64,000 bases of DNA from Flaccisagitta enflata (Eukaryota > Chaetognatha > Sagittoidea > Aphragmophora): NCBI GenBank assembly GCA_965153355.1, contig OZ231126.1, forward strand, positions 41,788,001 through 41,852,000. Reading direction: 5' to 3'. The notes below the pieces were generated by a model that did not search any database, had not been told where the DNA came from, and worked only from the letters and a program-made list of their open reading frames with translations. Both the position numbers and the translations under genes were made by a program. Positions within the stretch are counted from its first letter, which is position 1. Every line of letters starts with the position of its first letter. Shown here in pieces: positions 44,894 to 63,668 of the stretch.

Positions 44894-45399
44894 TGTGATA
44901 AGGGTTGGTGAGCTTGCACCAAACCCCCCGTTTGGCCGATCTCCACGGCCCTAGGCTGGCTCGGTGGTCGCCCACAGCAGCCTCTCACACTGGCCCAGAA
45001 TGAACACCTATCAAAGAGAATTACTTATCTCAACATTCACCACCCCAAACCACCCCTAATTACCATCTGGGAGAAGCCAAGCTGTGGGACTCCTGTTGGT
45101 GCTGAAGTCGTTGAGGCGGCGATGTCCCCGACAAGCTGCTTGGGCGCAAAGTCAAGTGGAAGGTTGCGATGTTGACGGCGGCGTTGGCTCAATGCACGCT
45201 TTTTTTTTTTTATTTTATTTAATCTGTGAAAAAGAAAGAAAATTATTCAGTGTAGTTAATGCAATCTGGGCAGCATGCCCGCCACACCCGCGAACAAAGT
45301 TTATTGCACAATTTTTTTTAAGCAAAGGTTGATATTTCATTTGCGGCGCAGCAGTACGCTGGGCCGTGCTGCGCTGCTGCGCTGCTGCGCTGTGCTGCT

Positions 45400-46640
45400 G
45401 TTTGGGGCGAGCAATTTCCGTTGTTCAATAAAAGACCATCCTTGTTCCTTCTGCACTAAAATAAAATAGCTCGGTAGATGTCTGCTTTGCATTCATCTCA
45501 GTCTAAAAGCAATTGTTTTCCTGGCCCAGGATCAAAACAAACCCGGTTGCTAAAGCGTGTTACCGTCATTAAGTGAATTCTTCATTTGAATCTGAATCGC
45601 TCGTCTTCGCCTGTCTAGAGGAATTTACTGATTCAACTTTTTAAGATGGCTGGCCGGAAGGGAGTGATCGCGTTGCTATGTTTTAAAAAAATATTACAAT
45701 CAAATTTTACAACATTAGAAAGCCTAGCGTTTAAGCTTTCCTCTGTTCTACTTATTTTTCCAATACTCATAACATTTTGGATGTAGCGATAAAAAGAAGA
45801 AACATAGTTAATGATTTCATGAGCGCTCAAGCGTGAAATACGAGGTCTGAAAACAAACGTGATCGTGACATTTTTCTCTAAGTGGCGGAAATTGTCGTGA
45901 CCTTTTTTACCCAAACTTTGAAAGCTGATATCTCCTGAACGGATCGACCGATTGACTTGATTTTTTTTATGGTAACATCATATGACCTTGTCTACTCATG
46001 TGTGAAATTTCAGAAAATTTCAGGTAGTGCAACCACCCGAACCAGCCTACCTACCCAAAAATTTCAAATTAGCGTAGCTACGAAATTTTTTGAAATTTTG
46101 CATGAACAACCATCCAATCCCTGGACAAATCCTGAGTAAGTTGTACGGCGATCACGTAATTACTTTGGCCGTAATCGCATAAAAAATAGTTGAGGACGAA
46201 CTGATGTAAAAGGATAGCCGCTTTCGTGGGAAAATATCAAGCTACCTATCATAATCTTTCCAGTTCCATGAAGTTTAGATAAAATAGCTTGGAGCTAGCA
46301 ATTCACTTTTGTTCTGCTCTTCTATCTTGACAAGAAAAAAGAAAAAAAATTATAAATTTGCTCAGTCGATTCCCCTTCTCGGATCAGTTCACAGTAAACG
46401 ACTCTAGAAGCCTGCGCTTGTTTTACGGCAAATTCACTGTTATGTCCTTGATTGTGATCGAACAAAAGAACAATAGGGCAAGTGAGAAAAATTACAAGTG
46501 TTTAGACTGAATAACAGTTATATTCTGAAAAACTTTTACCGACCGGCCGGCCAAAAAAAAAAATTAAAGTTTCTTCAATAAAACTGTTATACATGAGGAA
46601 ACTTTAACTTTGAAAAAATAACCTTTTTTTTTTCAGTCTT
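45400..46640. other. Unassigned sequence near the right end of the 10.7-kb segment
   Basis: No exon or repeat recognised. A 93-codon minus frame (45914-45633) is basic and has no recognised domain. Confidence 0.4.
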
Positions 46641-46803
46641 TTTCGCCAATATAATAAATATATAATTGAAAAACTCTGTTTTTTTTCTCGGAAGCATTTT
46701 TTTTATGTTTTTTGCCAATTATAATACTTATATATTCTGTACATTAAAAAAAAATTTTTTAGCCAGTCTTTTTGTTACTATAATTGTTATATATGTACAC
46801 GAA

Positions 46804-46834
<31 letters not shown>

Positions 46835-47150
46835 CTCTACACATGCACTGCAAGCCAAACTGAAACTTTCCCAGTGGTAAAAAAGGCCGCACAACCTTTT
46901 AAGAGAAAAGTAGTGGTCGTGCTGTTTGTGTAATTGTTATATTTTTTTTAATTGGCTTTTATTATTCGAAAACAATTGATTTTTCGACTCCAATAACCTC
47001 CTCTATGTCATTCCCGTTGTTGCTATGATTCTGCGCTTGTTTTTTTTTAGTTGTTTTCGGAAGTGCTGGTATATTTCAGTATATTTCAGTATATTTCAGT
47101 ATATTTCGGGTGAAAATCGCTTTGCGGATGAATATAATAAATATACAAAA
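46640..47150. other. AT-rich subterminal region of the 10.7-kb segment
   Basis: Many ATAATTATAT and TATATAATTG words mirror those at 36720-36840 on the left side. Confidence 0.5.
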
Positions 47151-47226
47151 TCGCAAGTATAATAATCGACCCACTAGATATAATTTTCATAATAATTATT
47201 ATATTTCGAAATTTTTTTTATGAGTG

Positions 47227-49060
47227 TGTAAACGTTTATGAAAACAAATTCATGGTACCAAATAAACGATTTTTGTTTACTTGGAACAGAAATTGGGGGC
47301 AAAAAAAACGATTTTGGATGAGGAGGAGGAGGGGGGGAGGAGGAAGAGGAGAGAAATATGTAAATCTGTTTATGAGATCAAATTTATGGTACCAAATAAA
47401 CAAAGTCGTTTATGAGAATCATATTTTTGGTGTTTATAAACACAAAAACTTCTAAAGGAGTGAAAACGTTTATAAAAACAAATTTATGGTGCCAAATAAA
47501 CAATTTTTTGTTTATTTGGAAAGGAAATTGGGAGAAAAAAAACGATTTTGGATGAGGAGGAGGAGGAGGGGGAGGAGGAGGAGAGAAATATAAAAATCTG
47601 TTTATTAGATCAAATTTATGGTACCAAATAAACAAATTCATTTATGAGGTTCATATTTTTTGTGTTTATAAACACAAAAATTTCTGAAAGAGTGTAAACG
47701 TTTATGAAAACCAATTTATGGTACCAAATAAACGATTTTTGTTTATTTGGAACAGAAATTGGGGGCAAATAAACGATTTTGGATGAGGAAGAGGAGGAGG
47801 AGGAGGAGGAAGAGAAGAGAAATATGAAAATCTGTTTATGAGATCAAATTTATGGTACCAAATAAACAAATTTGTTTATGAGGTTCATATTTTTGGTGTT
47901 TATAAACACAAAAATTTCTAAAAGAGTGTAAACGTTTATGAAAACAAATTTATGGTACCAAATAAACGATTTTCATTTATTTGGAACAGAAATTGGGGGC
48001 AAATAAACGATTTTGGATGGGGAGGAGGAGGAGGAGGAGGAAGAGGAAATATAAATCTGTTTATGAGATCAAATTTATGGTACCAAATAAACAAATTCGT
48101 TTGAGAGTTCATATTTTTGTTTATAAACACAAAAACTTCTAAAAAAGTGTAAACGTTTATGAAAACCAATTTATGGTACCAAATAAACAATTTTTTGTTT
48201 ATTTGGAACAGAAATTGAGGGCAAATAAACGATTTTGGATGAGGAGGAGGAGGAGGAGGAGGAAGAGGAGAGAAATATGAAAATCTGTTTATGAGATCAA
48301 ATTTATGGTACCAAATAAACAAATTCGTTTATGAGGTTCATATTTTTGGTGTTTATAAACACAAAAATTTCTAAAAGAGTGTAAACGTTTATAAAAACCA
48401 ATTTATGGTACCAAATAAACGATTTTTGTTTATTTGGATTGAAAATTGGGAGCAAATAAACGATTTTGGATGAGGAGGAGGGGGGAGGAGGAGGAGGAGG
48501 AGAGAAATATGATTATCTGTTTATAGGATCAAATTTATGGTACCAAATAAACAAATTCGTTTATGAGATTCATATTTTTTGTGCTTATAAACACAAAAAG
48601 TTCTAAAAGAGTGTAAACGTTTATAAAAACAAATTTATGGTGCCAAATAAATGATTTTTGTTTATTTGCAAATGAAATTGAGAGCAAATAAACATTTGTT
48701 TATATACAAAAGAAATTGGGGGCAAATAAACGATTTATGAATGAGGAGGAGGAGGGAGGAGGAGGAGGAGGAGGAGGAGGAGGAGGAGGAGGAGGAGGAT
48801 GAGGAGGAGGTGGAAAATATGGAGTTATGCAATTTTTGTGGTTATAGGGGGTCTAAGGGGGAAATATACGATTTTTTTTTATTTTTTGTTTATCAATACA
48901 AAAAATTTAGCGTTTACAAACACTTACTTTTTGTTGTTTATAAACAACAATATTATTGTGTTTATAAACGATCAATTATGGGCTCTTTTTAACGATTTTT
49001 GGGGTAAAAAAAAACAGTAGCAACCTTCAAAATTTTGATTTTGCTAATAGTAGTAAGGGG
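47227..49060 (-). repeat. GTTTAT/ATAAAC array, inverted orientation, right of the 10.7-kb segment
   Basis: At least five units with GAGGAGGAGG tracts and GTGTTTATAAACAC palindromes. The end (48890-49060) is the inverse of the unique 3480-3700 stretch. Confidence 0.88.
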
Positions 49061-49850
49061 ACACCTAATTTAAATATCATGATTACCATTAATTTTTTGG
49101 TCAATTCACACTTATATACACTTAATAAGATGATTTAGGTCGATCGCTACCTTCAGATTGCACTTTTGAGCACAATAAGCCTGCAAAAATGATGCTAGAT
49201 TTGCCTCAAAATAATCGTTGATGACATGTCTTCACGTTTTAGGCCATATCTCCTACATTTTTTAAGATAAATATAAAAAATTGGTGACCAAAATGAAGAG
49301 TTTTTTCAGACGAATCGACTGGTACCTTTGGCGCGAATATTGGTCCAACCGTTCAGAAGTTATTTCTTTGTAAAGGCTAAAAAAGAAATGTAAATCATTC
49401 AAAATGGGCAAATATTGCAATTTTCAGTACACAATCGATGATTAGTTGCGGTTTTTTAGGCCAACTGCTTAAACATGACCACCGCCAAAGAAGGTATGGT
49501 ACCGAGAGCAGTTTGTCACAAAAAACTGGATCAGATATACCTAAAAACAGGTAAAAACTAAGCAAAAATGGACAAATACTGCATTTCCAAATAAATAAGC
49601 CTTGCTTGGTTGATTTTTTTTTTTTTTTTGGCTTATATAAATTGGCCAACTGAGATCAAACAAAACCACATTGAATTTTCTATTCAATTCAACATCAAAT
49701 TGGGCCTAAAACAGGTCAAAACTTAGTCAAAATGGGCAAAATCCGAATTTCTATGTGAAAACTGCGTTCAGTGTTCAAACTGTTCTTGAATTCATCAAGC
49801 ATCGGTTGGGTCCTGTAAAATTGCATTGAATTCATTATGGACGGCTTCAA
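49060..49850. other. Unassigned sequence
   Basis: No gene recognised. Motifs such as CCATATCTCCTACATTTTTT suggest decayed repeats. Confidence 0.4.
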
Positions 49851-49856
49851 TTCAAA

Positions 49857-50053
49857 CAAGGCTGGATACACGGCTGCCCAGTCGCGTGCGGGTGGGCACT
49901 GGACAGGGACCATTTTTTAGGTCACTTGATCACTTGAGAAAGTGCTTTGAGGCCAAAGACCACAAACCCCCCAAAACAGTAAAGTGTGATGGACGGACGT
50001 ACTGATGGACCAACAAACAGGGGGTAGAGACTAGAGTTGCGTAGTACGCGACT
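49857..50053 (-). mobile_element. Family A element, complete
   Basis: CAAGGCTGGATACACGGCTG, CCCAGTCGCGTGCGGGTGGG, ACGG stretch, AGAGTTGCGTAGTACGCGACT. Confidence 0.7.
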
Positions 50054-50108
50054 AAAAATGTGACGGACCGATGGACGGATTTAGCGACGGACTGATGGAC
50101 TGAGAGTT

Positions 50109-50109
<1 letters not shown>

Positions 50110-50155
<46 letters not shown>

Positions 50156-50220
50156 CTCCTGACCAATCAAATCGCCCAGAAACGAACAAGCTTGTCCCGA
50201 GTTCAATTCCTACAAAAAGC

Positions 50221-50307
<87 letters not shown>
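50110..50307 (+). repeat. (AG)n and (CT)n in opposite orientation
   Basis: (AG)n at 50110-50153 and (CT)n at 50222-50307 flank 68 bp of unique DNA. Confidence 0.95.
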
Positions 50308-50310
<3 letters not shown>

Positions 50311-50454
50311 GCGTATGTTTGTGCGCACGCACATTGGTACATGTTTGTGTGTGTGTAAAGGAAGCTAGGCCGGATTCACGGGAATTTTGCCTCTTCCAGA
50401 GATTTCTATGGAAACTTCATGGTCACTCTAACAATGGTTCCCGATTGATTTGAA

Positions 50455-50459
<5 letters not shown>

Positions 50460-50498
<39 letters not shown>
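50460..50498 (+). repeat. (CA)n microsatellite
   Basis: About 19 repeats. Confidence 0.97.
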
Positions 50499-50500
<2 letters not shown>

Positions 50501-50698
50501 ACCGTGGAGAGAAATTACAGGCCCCACTTCTGGCCCACATGGCCGGGCCCCCCTCCCCCCTTTCCATGTTTCCCCCCCCCCCTTCTCTCATTTTCAATAC
50601 TTTCAATTTTGGCTTTGAATAGTTCTCAAACTTCTGCCTTCAAAACTTGCAAGTTAGTATCGATGTTTGCTTAATTCTTTTCATTTCATGAAACAAAA

Positions 50699-50814
50699 CA
50701 AGACCGGATACACGGCAATCCAGTCGCGGACAGTTGGGCAGGAGCAGTAATGCGAAAACCACTCAGTATTCAAAAATGTGACGGACCTACCGACCGACAC
50801 GGCACGAGTAAAAA
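50699..50814 (-). mobile_element. Family A element, hairpin deleted
   Basis: CAAGACCGGATACACGGCAA, TCCAGTCGCGGACAGTTGGG, CAGTATTCAAAAATGTGACG, CCGACCGACACGGCAC. It closely matches the 28.9-kb copy. Confidence 0.6.
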
Positions 50815-50819
50815 TCGGT

Positions 50820-51355
50820 TAAACACCTATTCCAGATTTAAAATCTTGGTGGAAGAAGTTTGAGTACTGTATGGCAAAGACTATTGAAAATACAAAACAT
50901 TTTAAAAATATTGTCATTAGAAATTGTCTTGTCATCTTTACAGGAGCCCAGATTTGATTATATCATACTTTATTTAAAAAAAGGTTAGATCATATCAATA
51001 AGCTGATCTGATTTGATCTAATACTTAATAGGCCCCTACTTGCAAAGTTAACGAGGCCTAAGCATGAATGCAACCATAATCACTCAACTCTGTTTATCTT
51101 TCTCCTTTTTCTCCTCTTTTTTTTCCTTGATTTTCTTTGTTTTTGTTTTTGTTTTTTTTTATTTGTCTTCTTTTTTTTTCTCAGAGGGGGGTGGACCCTC
51201 CTCTCCACGGCCCTAACTGCGGAAATTGCGTTTTTTAAACTTTTTTTTGTGTCGTTCTTCCTTCATTGTCGTTATCACTTTCTTCGTCATCGTCTTTATC
51301 TCGGTCATCATGTTCTCTTATTGCTGTCTATCCATTTGTTTTAAGCGCAAACTTT
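50820..51355. other. Unassigned AT-rich sequence
   Basis: T-rich with no recognised feature. Confidence 0.4.
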
Positions 51356-51359
51356 GATC

Positions 51360-51665
51360 GACTCATTCTTTCCCTCTTGCTTTCGCTCTCACCTTCGTTC
51401 TCGCGTCCGTGAACTGGCGTTTGCTCTCGCATTTGCTCCCACGTTTGCTATCGCGTTTGCTATCGCATTCGCTCTCGAGTTTGCTCTCGCGTTTGCTCTC
51501 GCATTTGCTCTCGCGTTTGCTCTCGCATTGCTCTCGCGTTTGCTCTCGCGTTTGCTCTCGCATTTGCTCTTGCATTTGCTCTTTCGTTTGCTCTCGCGTT
51601 GGCTCTTGCATTTGTTTTCGCATACGCTCTTGTATTCTCTCTTGCTCTCTCTTACTCTCGCTTTT
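51360..51665 (+). repeat. 12-bp minisatellite TTTGCTCTCGCG
   Basis: About 25 units with CAT/CGT variants. The Ala/Leu/Phe frames across it follow from the 12-bp period. Confidence 0.88.
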
Positions 51666-51674
51666 GCCCTTTCT

Positions 51675-52485
51675 TCTATTATTTTCTTTTGTAATTTTTA
51701 AATTATAATCTATTCATACTTATCAAGGGGCATCAAGATGATTTTTTGATGGTGTTAGCCCTATGTCCTTGTCTTTACAATGGTGTAATACTTATGAAGA
51801 ATTCCGATGCAAAACCGGCCATGCGAGCTTTACATCAAGAAACTGATTTTTTAAAAATAAATCTTTATTTTTTTAGATTTGACTTTACATATATGCATAA
51901 TCATGTTTATTACGTCAAGAGCTTTCGAACGATATGCTACACTATATATTTTGTTGGAAAAGCAAACAATTCATCAATTATTTAGTTTTCGGCTTGACTT
52001 TCTCTATCGACTACAGCGCGTAAACCTTATCGCGCGCAAGAAAATCAACCACCGCGAAGCAGCCATTTTTAATGAAACAAAGTTAACAAATGCACGCATG
52101 GTACGAGGTGAGCGCATTGACCGATTTGGATGAAATTTGAGATATAGGCCCTTCTCGGTCTACTCTTTCATATATGTCTGAACTTTGCGAAGCGAAGGAC
52201 AATGAGATCCCTTCCCATTCCATCGAAGTTGAGGTGTATTTTGATAGTTTCCCTGGATCGCATTGACCAGTTTTCTCCCGGTTTTTTAAGATTTTCTGAT
52301 GCTACATGATGTAATCTGACATGCATAAGCATATTTCGTGTTGATATTAGCTCATTTATTGAAAATCATAAAATTTTATCGCATAATCAAGCTGTCATCT
52401 GCGCAGAAAATTTGCGTTTTTCAACGAATATTTTACGCGACCTGGCTAAGCGTCGTGACCGGTCGCTACTAATAGAACATTTTCT
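51675..52485. other. Unassigned sequence
   Basis: No recognised gene. An 84-codon frame at 51879 overlaps AT-rich DNA and is not convincing. Confidence 0.4.
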
Positions 52486-52487
52486 AG

Positions 52488-52665
52488 TGTGGACATTTTC
52501 AGTTTGTACTGATCAGGTCAAACAATAACAACGTTTTTTACTGCCATTTAAACAATTTTCGTTTATTTGACTTGCATTTTTAATGTTTATAAACAGTTGT
52601 ATAGCATTGTTTATAAACGGCGTTTATTTGGCGTTTATAAACACCCCTGATATCGAGCACGTAAT
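52488..52665 (-). repeat. Inverted copy of the 3237-3490 stretch of the GTTTAT family
   Basis: ACATTTTCTAGTGTGGACAT, CAGTTTGTACTGATCAGGTC, GTTTATAAACGGCGTTTATT and ACCCCTGATATCGAGCACGT are the complement of the left array's first 250 bp. Confidence 0.85.
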
Positions 52666-52886
52666 ACCTGAAACCCGTCTGATATGATTACAAATTTTTG
52701 GTTCCTTCATGCGTTACTGTTAATTTTCTATATTGGCAATGATAGAAATCTGGATATAACAATTGAATTTTGTTGGTCCCTTGACTTCCGTTATTGCGAG
52801 TTTGGGTCTAAGTTGTTACATTGTCCAACATTCATAGGCGGATATGACGCATCATTTGAGGTCCAATACGGCTCATTTACATTCTT

Positions 52887-53051
52887 AGTTGCGGACACGC
52901 AACTCTATAAGAGGCTTTGTCCGTCCGTCCGTCCGTCCGTCCGTCCGTCCGTCCGTCCGTCCGTCCGTAACCATCGAGTCGAAAAGTGGGAAAACGCGCA
53001 TATCCGCCCCTGCCCACCCGTCCGCAACTGATGGCCGTGTATTCGGCCTTG
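52887..53051 (+). mobile_element. Family A element, TTGCGG subtype, complete
   Basis: AGTTGCGGACACGCAACT, CTATAAGAGGCTTTGTC, thirteen CCGT units, AACCATCGAGTCGAAAAGTG, CCACCCGTCCGCAACTGATG, CGGCCTTG. It is almost identical to the 17.2-kb copy, suggesting recent activity. Confidence 0.8.
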
Positions 53052-53191
53052 TTTCTAATGGTGTATCTATATTGCACTGATGAGCCAAGCCAATCCAATC
53101 CAATCAAAATCGCTATATTAAGAATGATACAAAATGCAAAATGCCCCGATAGTCGGCAAATCAGATCGGATGATGCATGGACTGGTAAGGG

Positions 53192-53252
53192 ACCAACCGA
53201 CAAACCTGCACATAAACTGAAAATTGGCTTAAAGAGTTGTGCGCATGCGACT
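53192..53252 (-). mobile_element. Family A terminal fragment
   Basis: CCAACCGACAAACC and AGAGTTGTGCGCATGCGACT. Confidence 0.5.
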
Positions 53253-53288
53253 AAAAATCGTTTCATCAAACCAATTTCTCATTTCACG

Positions 53289-53392
<104 letters not shown>

Positions 53393-53459
53393 GTTTACGA
53401 TCATTGCTGAGGACGACTCGAGTTAAGAAAAAGGAGGTGGTTTGAACATTGCAGGATAT

Positions 53460-53949
53460 GATCATGGGTTATTTCAACTTTTGAAATCTCATTTGCATAA
53501 TGCATAATTCAAGAAAAAATAACACCCAGAGTAAATCCCTGCCGCAGTTGACGTGAAGACATGCTGATGCAAATTATATTATCAAAAAATGCCGATAATC
53601 ACAACTCGGAGAGAGAAAGAAGGTGATTGATTTGAGCATACTGATCTCTTGAACGTGATGTGTGACTCAGAATGATTGTGTATTTAGCTTTAAATATATA
53701 AGAAAGAATCTCAGACGTACCCCGCAGTGATCGCATGAGTATACTTCGTTGCTTGACTCAATTTTAAAGGAGACTTCAGACGGGTTATATTTATCGTCTA
53801 GAAAGTGGTCTCTGACATCCGTAGTAGTTCGAATAGAGGCCCGAGGTAACCTTTGCGATGCAGGGTCATTCCTCTCAAATGGCGTGCAAAAATTACCCTC
53901 AGTGAACGTTCTAAAGTTGCCAAGTTTTATTCATCGAATTGAAACTTAC
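53460..53949. other. Presumed start of intron 8 or 3' gene region, nothing recognised
   Basis: This stretch is bounded by the exon-8 donor on the right and an (AG)n tract on the left. I checked the minus strand in all frames for TM10-12 landmarks (a YY pair and Phe-Glu before the SWFYG-type segment) and saw none. An 83-codon plus-strand frame at 53749 has no recognisable content. Confidence 0.4.
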
Positions 53950-59982
<6,033 letters not shown>

Positions 59983-60660
59983 GTTAACTTTGATTTGTTT
60001 TCGTTTTTAATGATGATGTTATTTCTTCGGGATAACAACCACCTTTTTATTGCTTAGCCTTCAGGCTGGAGCAGGTGCATCTTAGTACGAGGTAAAAGAA
60101 ATGAAGCGTCGCGTCGGTGGTTTTCGATTTTATCCCTTAGATAATATAGTAACATCTGTTTAGCAAGTATCTTTACTACAACACCACAAGTTGGACTTTA
60201 AAAAGTATACTGTTGTTAAGCCTAATAACTTAAAACTTTTATTGTGGTAGCGCATATGCAATAAGACACTTCAGCTTAAACACAATCTTTCTAGGCCAAC
60301 CAGAAATGCTATGATTTTCAAATTTGATAATTGATGTTGCATTTTCGATGTTTGGCGAACAGGTGTCATTCCATAGAACATTCATTGCAACCAATTTCCA
60401 TCCATCCCAGCTCATGAGAAAATTCGAGAAATAAGAAGCCGTAGTTCATGGACGTGATGAAAATAAAATTGAGGAAGAAAACGCTCAACACAATTTACTG
60501 AGAGAAAACGAAAGAGATTGTTAAGAAAAAGTATTTCCCCATCCTTTTTTTCTCGCTATGAGGATTTGAAACGCTGACTTCGGGGGTCAGACAAATCATC
60601 TGCCAGAAAATCAATCCCGATTTTTTTTCTCACACACCGAAATCCCCAACCACCCTGAAG
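59983..60660. promoter_or_regulatory. Region upstream of the SLC6-like start codon, no element identified
   Basis: It should contain the 5'UTR and promoter or an upstream intron. No TATA-initiator pair or transcription start is recognisable. Confidence 0.25.
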
Positions 60661-60667
60661 TGAGAAT

Positions 60668-60745
60668 CTCTCTCTCTCTTTCTCTTTCTTTTCCTCTTTC
60701 TCTTGCTCTTTCTCTTTCTCTTTCTCTTTCTCTTTCTCTTTCTCT

Positions 60746-60790
<45 letters not shown>
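60668..60790 (+). repeat. (CTTTCT)n and (CT)n microsatellite
   Basis: Hexamer CTCTTT to about 60752, then CT. Confidence 0.95.
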
Positions 60791-60793
<3 letters not shown>

Positions 60794-60846
60794 TTTTTCC
60801 ATTTACCCCCTCTACCCCAAGAATCTCATTTACATCAGGGGGGGAG

Positions 60847-61109
<263 letters not shown>

Positions 61110-61381
61110 GGAACGACAGAGGAAAAAACAGCCAGTGGGAAAGGTAGAAGATAATAGAAATAAAAAGATAAGAAATAAAAGTGTCAAACGGTAATACAAG
61201 AGAGATAGGACATACTGATAGGCAGAAAGGCGGACAGACTGGGAAACACACAGAAAAAAAGTCAGTGATTGAACTGAAAAATCATGGGGCAAATTCTGTT
61301 TTGTGGGACGCGGGCCAAAAAATCTCTAGAAACATAGCCAATTCATTGGCGCAAGGAAAAGGGGAGTGGGTGTAACAGGCA

Positions 61382-61546
<165 letters not shown>

Positions 61547-61739
61547 GAACAGAAAGAATAAGATAGAGACAGATAGAAAGACACACACAAAGACAAAGAT
61601 ATAGACAGATAGGTACACTGATAGATAGACAGACAGACCCACACACACACACAAACACACACACAACAGAGACGCGCGTAAAAAAAAGACTTATCATGAA
61701 AAAGTGGCTGGTCGTTGTGATGTGGAGCAAGGTAGATTA

Positions 61740-63046
61740 GAAGGGAGAAATCTAAAATCGACGATGACTTGTGATAAGTTCAAAATCGAGCTTTTCCCGA
61801 ACTTTAAAAAGAGAAAACCTTACAAAGTGTGATAAGATGATTGACATTGATATACTTAAAGAAGTCACCGTATGCCCAGCTTTGGAGGATGAATGAAGTC
61901 GTATATTAGTCAAGTTGCAATCAAATGATTATTGATCAATTTCGCCCAATTTCACCCTTTCACCCTTTCACCCTTTCTAGAGGGTTAACTTGAAGCTATT
62001 TACACTGAATGTATTTCTTTCCTTTTTTCCCTCTCTCTCTTTTTTTTTCTTTTCGTAAATCGATTTATTTTATATTTCCCTCTCTTTTTAGATGCGTCCT
62101 CGCATCTCTACAGGGTCTTCAATCTCATTTGACACGAAAAGAACCTATATTGCGCAAAAACTAATCTACTATTTAGTGTGATTCTTTTTTCTCATAAAAG
62201 CATTATGTATGACGTTTTTTCTATCAAAATTTCATGGGACTGTGTCTTGTAGTTTGGCAGAAATCCAAATTTGAAGTTATGCAGTGAATTCAACAAAAAA
62301 GCTGTTTTCTTTTTACTTTTGGCTTAAAAAATATATAAAATTCAAAGTGCTTTGAACCACAGATGCTTTATTACAGTTAAGTGATAGATTCTAACACGCC
62401 AAAGCAAAAAATAGGTCATATCATTTAACTTTAAATTTTAAGCAAAAACATTACAAATTTGGGCAAAATTCTTAAAAAAACTGTAACCAAGATAGTTTTT
62501 TTCCAATGAAAAAGGAAATTGTTAAATATGATAAGATTTTGAAGGATTCTTTTCTAAAGATGAAAGGTCTAAACCTCAAAGTCAAAGAAATCCGCCTATC
62601 TCATCATGACATCTTTAACTTTAAAATGGTATATCTCCCAAACTAATCGACCCAGTACCATGAAATTTGGACACAAAAAACGTCATATGTAGTGTTAGAA
62701 ATGTATGTCCGTCCGTTTATTAAGTATGTGTGCTTTTGTTTCTTTTGCGTGCTTTTGGCTTTTCTTCTTTCTCTATTATTCAATGCCAGCGTCTTTTGTT
62801 TCTCGCCATTTTTCATAATGAACGCTAGATGGGTAACCATATGGTTGCGCCTTGTATTTTGTGCCATTTGTTTTTATTACGTAGCCAAACGTACGTAACT
62901 CGTCTTTCGTATCATCCAATTTTGGATTGATTGCTTTTATTTATTTACGGCATTGCTTCCTAAAGTGATTGATTGATTTTTCGTGATTGATTGAATGTGC
63001 CCTTGGAATTCACTAATTTCAATAATCTCTCATCTTTTTATTGCAG
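61740..63046. other. Unassigned sequence upstream of the right-edge gene
   Basis: A hairpin like a decayed family A end (AGATGCGTCCTCGCATCT) lies at 62091-62108. AAACGTACGTAA at 62887 could be a donor of a further 5' exon, without other support. Confidence 0.35.
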
Positions 63047-63126
63047 ATAAACTTATGAACGGACAATTAAACGTTAGTTTGACTTCGACAGACTGTGGGT
63101 TGAAACCAACGAAAGTGGGCCTAAAA
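63047..63126 (+). other. Probable upstream exon of the right-edge gene
   Basis: A clean acceptor (CATCTTTTTATTGCAG) and a consensus donor (AAAA before GTAAGT) bracket 80 nt. It contains an ATG at 63055 whose 24 codons stay open to the donor in phase 0. That frame would continue into the next exon to a stop at 63856. The ATG context is weak (C at -3), so the exon may instead be 5'UTR with an upstream ORF. Confidence 0.5.
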
Positions 63127-63469
63127 GTAAGTTTATAGACGCGTCTTTGCTTTTATTAACGTTGTTTTTATCTTGTCTTCCGGTCTGTTATTCTTGTCTT
63201 TTGCATTTTTGCATTTTTATCGCCGGTTTTAGTATGGTTTTTATCGCTTGTCGATCAGCTTACTATGGGGATGATATGGATGAATTTAATGGGATAGGCC
63301 GGGGCAGGGGCAGGTATTATCAGGTGGCATAGATTTGGAAGAAGATGAACATGTTGTCATGTGCTGTTTCTGTCCTTTATTGTGTCCTGTCTCGATTTCA
63401 TGTTATCTTTTGCGTTTGCTGATCACCATTAACGCCCACTTTCCCTTTCATTTTTCCCCTTCTCTTCAG
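63127..63469 (+). other. Probable intron of the right-edge gene
   Basis: The intron is 343 bp. It starts GTAAGT and ends in a strong pyrimidine tract and CAG (TTTCATTTTTCCCCTTCTCTTCAG region, 63447-63469). A short frame inside it (63147-63332) has no recognisable content. Confidence 0.5.
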
Positions 63470-63668
63470 TTGTTGAAATTTTTATGGAATAAACGAGACG
63501 ATCGCCTTCCTATTTTCCAATCGGCCAACTTTCTTTCACCACAAGTCGTCAGTCAGATAGACGCTCATAGACAGTGCCAGTTGAAACTCGTGGGCGTAAT
63601 CATATTTCAACAATTTAAAAAACGACTCGACTCTTTCCATCTTCGACCTCCGAAAACGAAATTGGACA

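Larger units (their letters stand above)
36509..47226. mobile_element. 10.7-kb TIR-bounded segment (large non-autonomous or unrecognised transposon)
   Basis: Both ends begin CACTCATAAAAAAAATTT in inverted orientation. Further inverted blocks follow: ATATCTAGTGGGTCGATTAT at 36553 and, inverted, at 47154-47181, and GAAATATACTGAAATATACT at about 36620 and, inverted, at about 47075-47108. The segment splits a GTTTAT unit: the left flank ends GGAGTG and the right resumes TGTAAACG, with TG shared (2-bp duplication at most). No transposase, polymerase or integrase is recognisable inside. Confidence 0.65.

Noticed and set aside
36509-47226. Polinton/Maverick or LTR element
   Set aside because: The TIR-bounded size invites the idea, but no protein-primed polymerase, integrase or capsid-like frame, no long direct repeats at the ends and no 5-6-bp duplication are visible.
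60545-60600. tRNA-like stretch (CTGACCCCCGAAGTCAG stem-loop and a degenerate B box) on the minus strand
   Set aside because: No acceptor stem and a poor B box; probably a decayed tRNA-derived repeat or chance.
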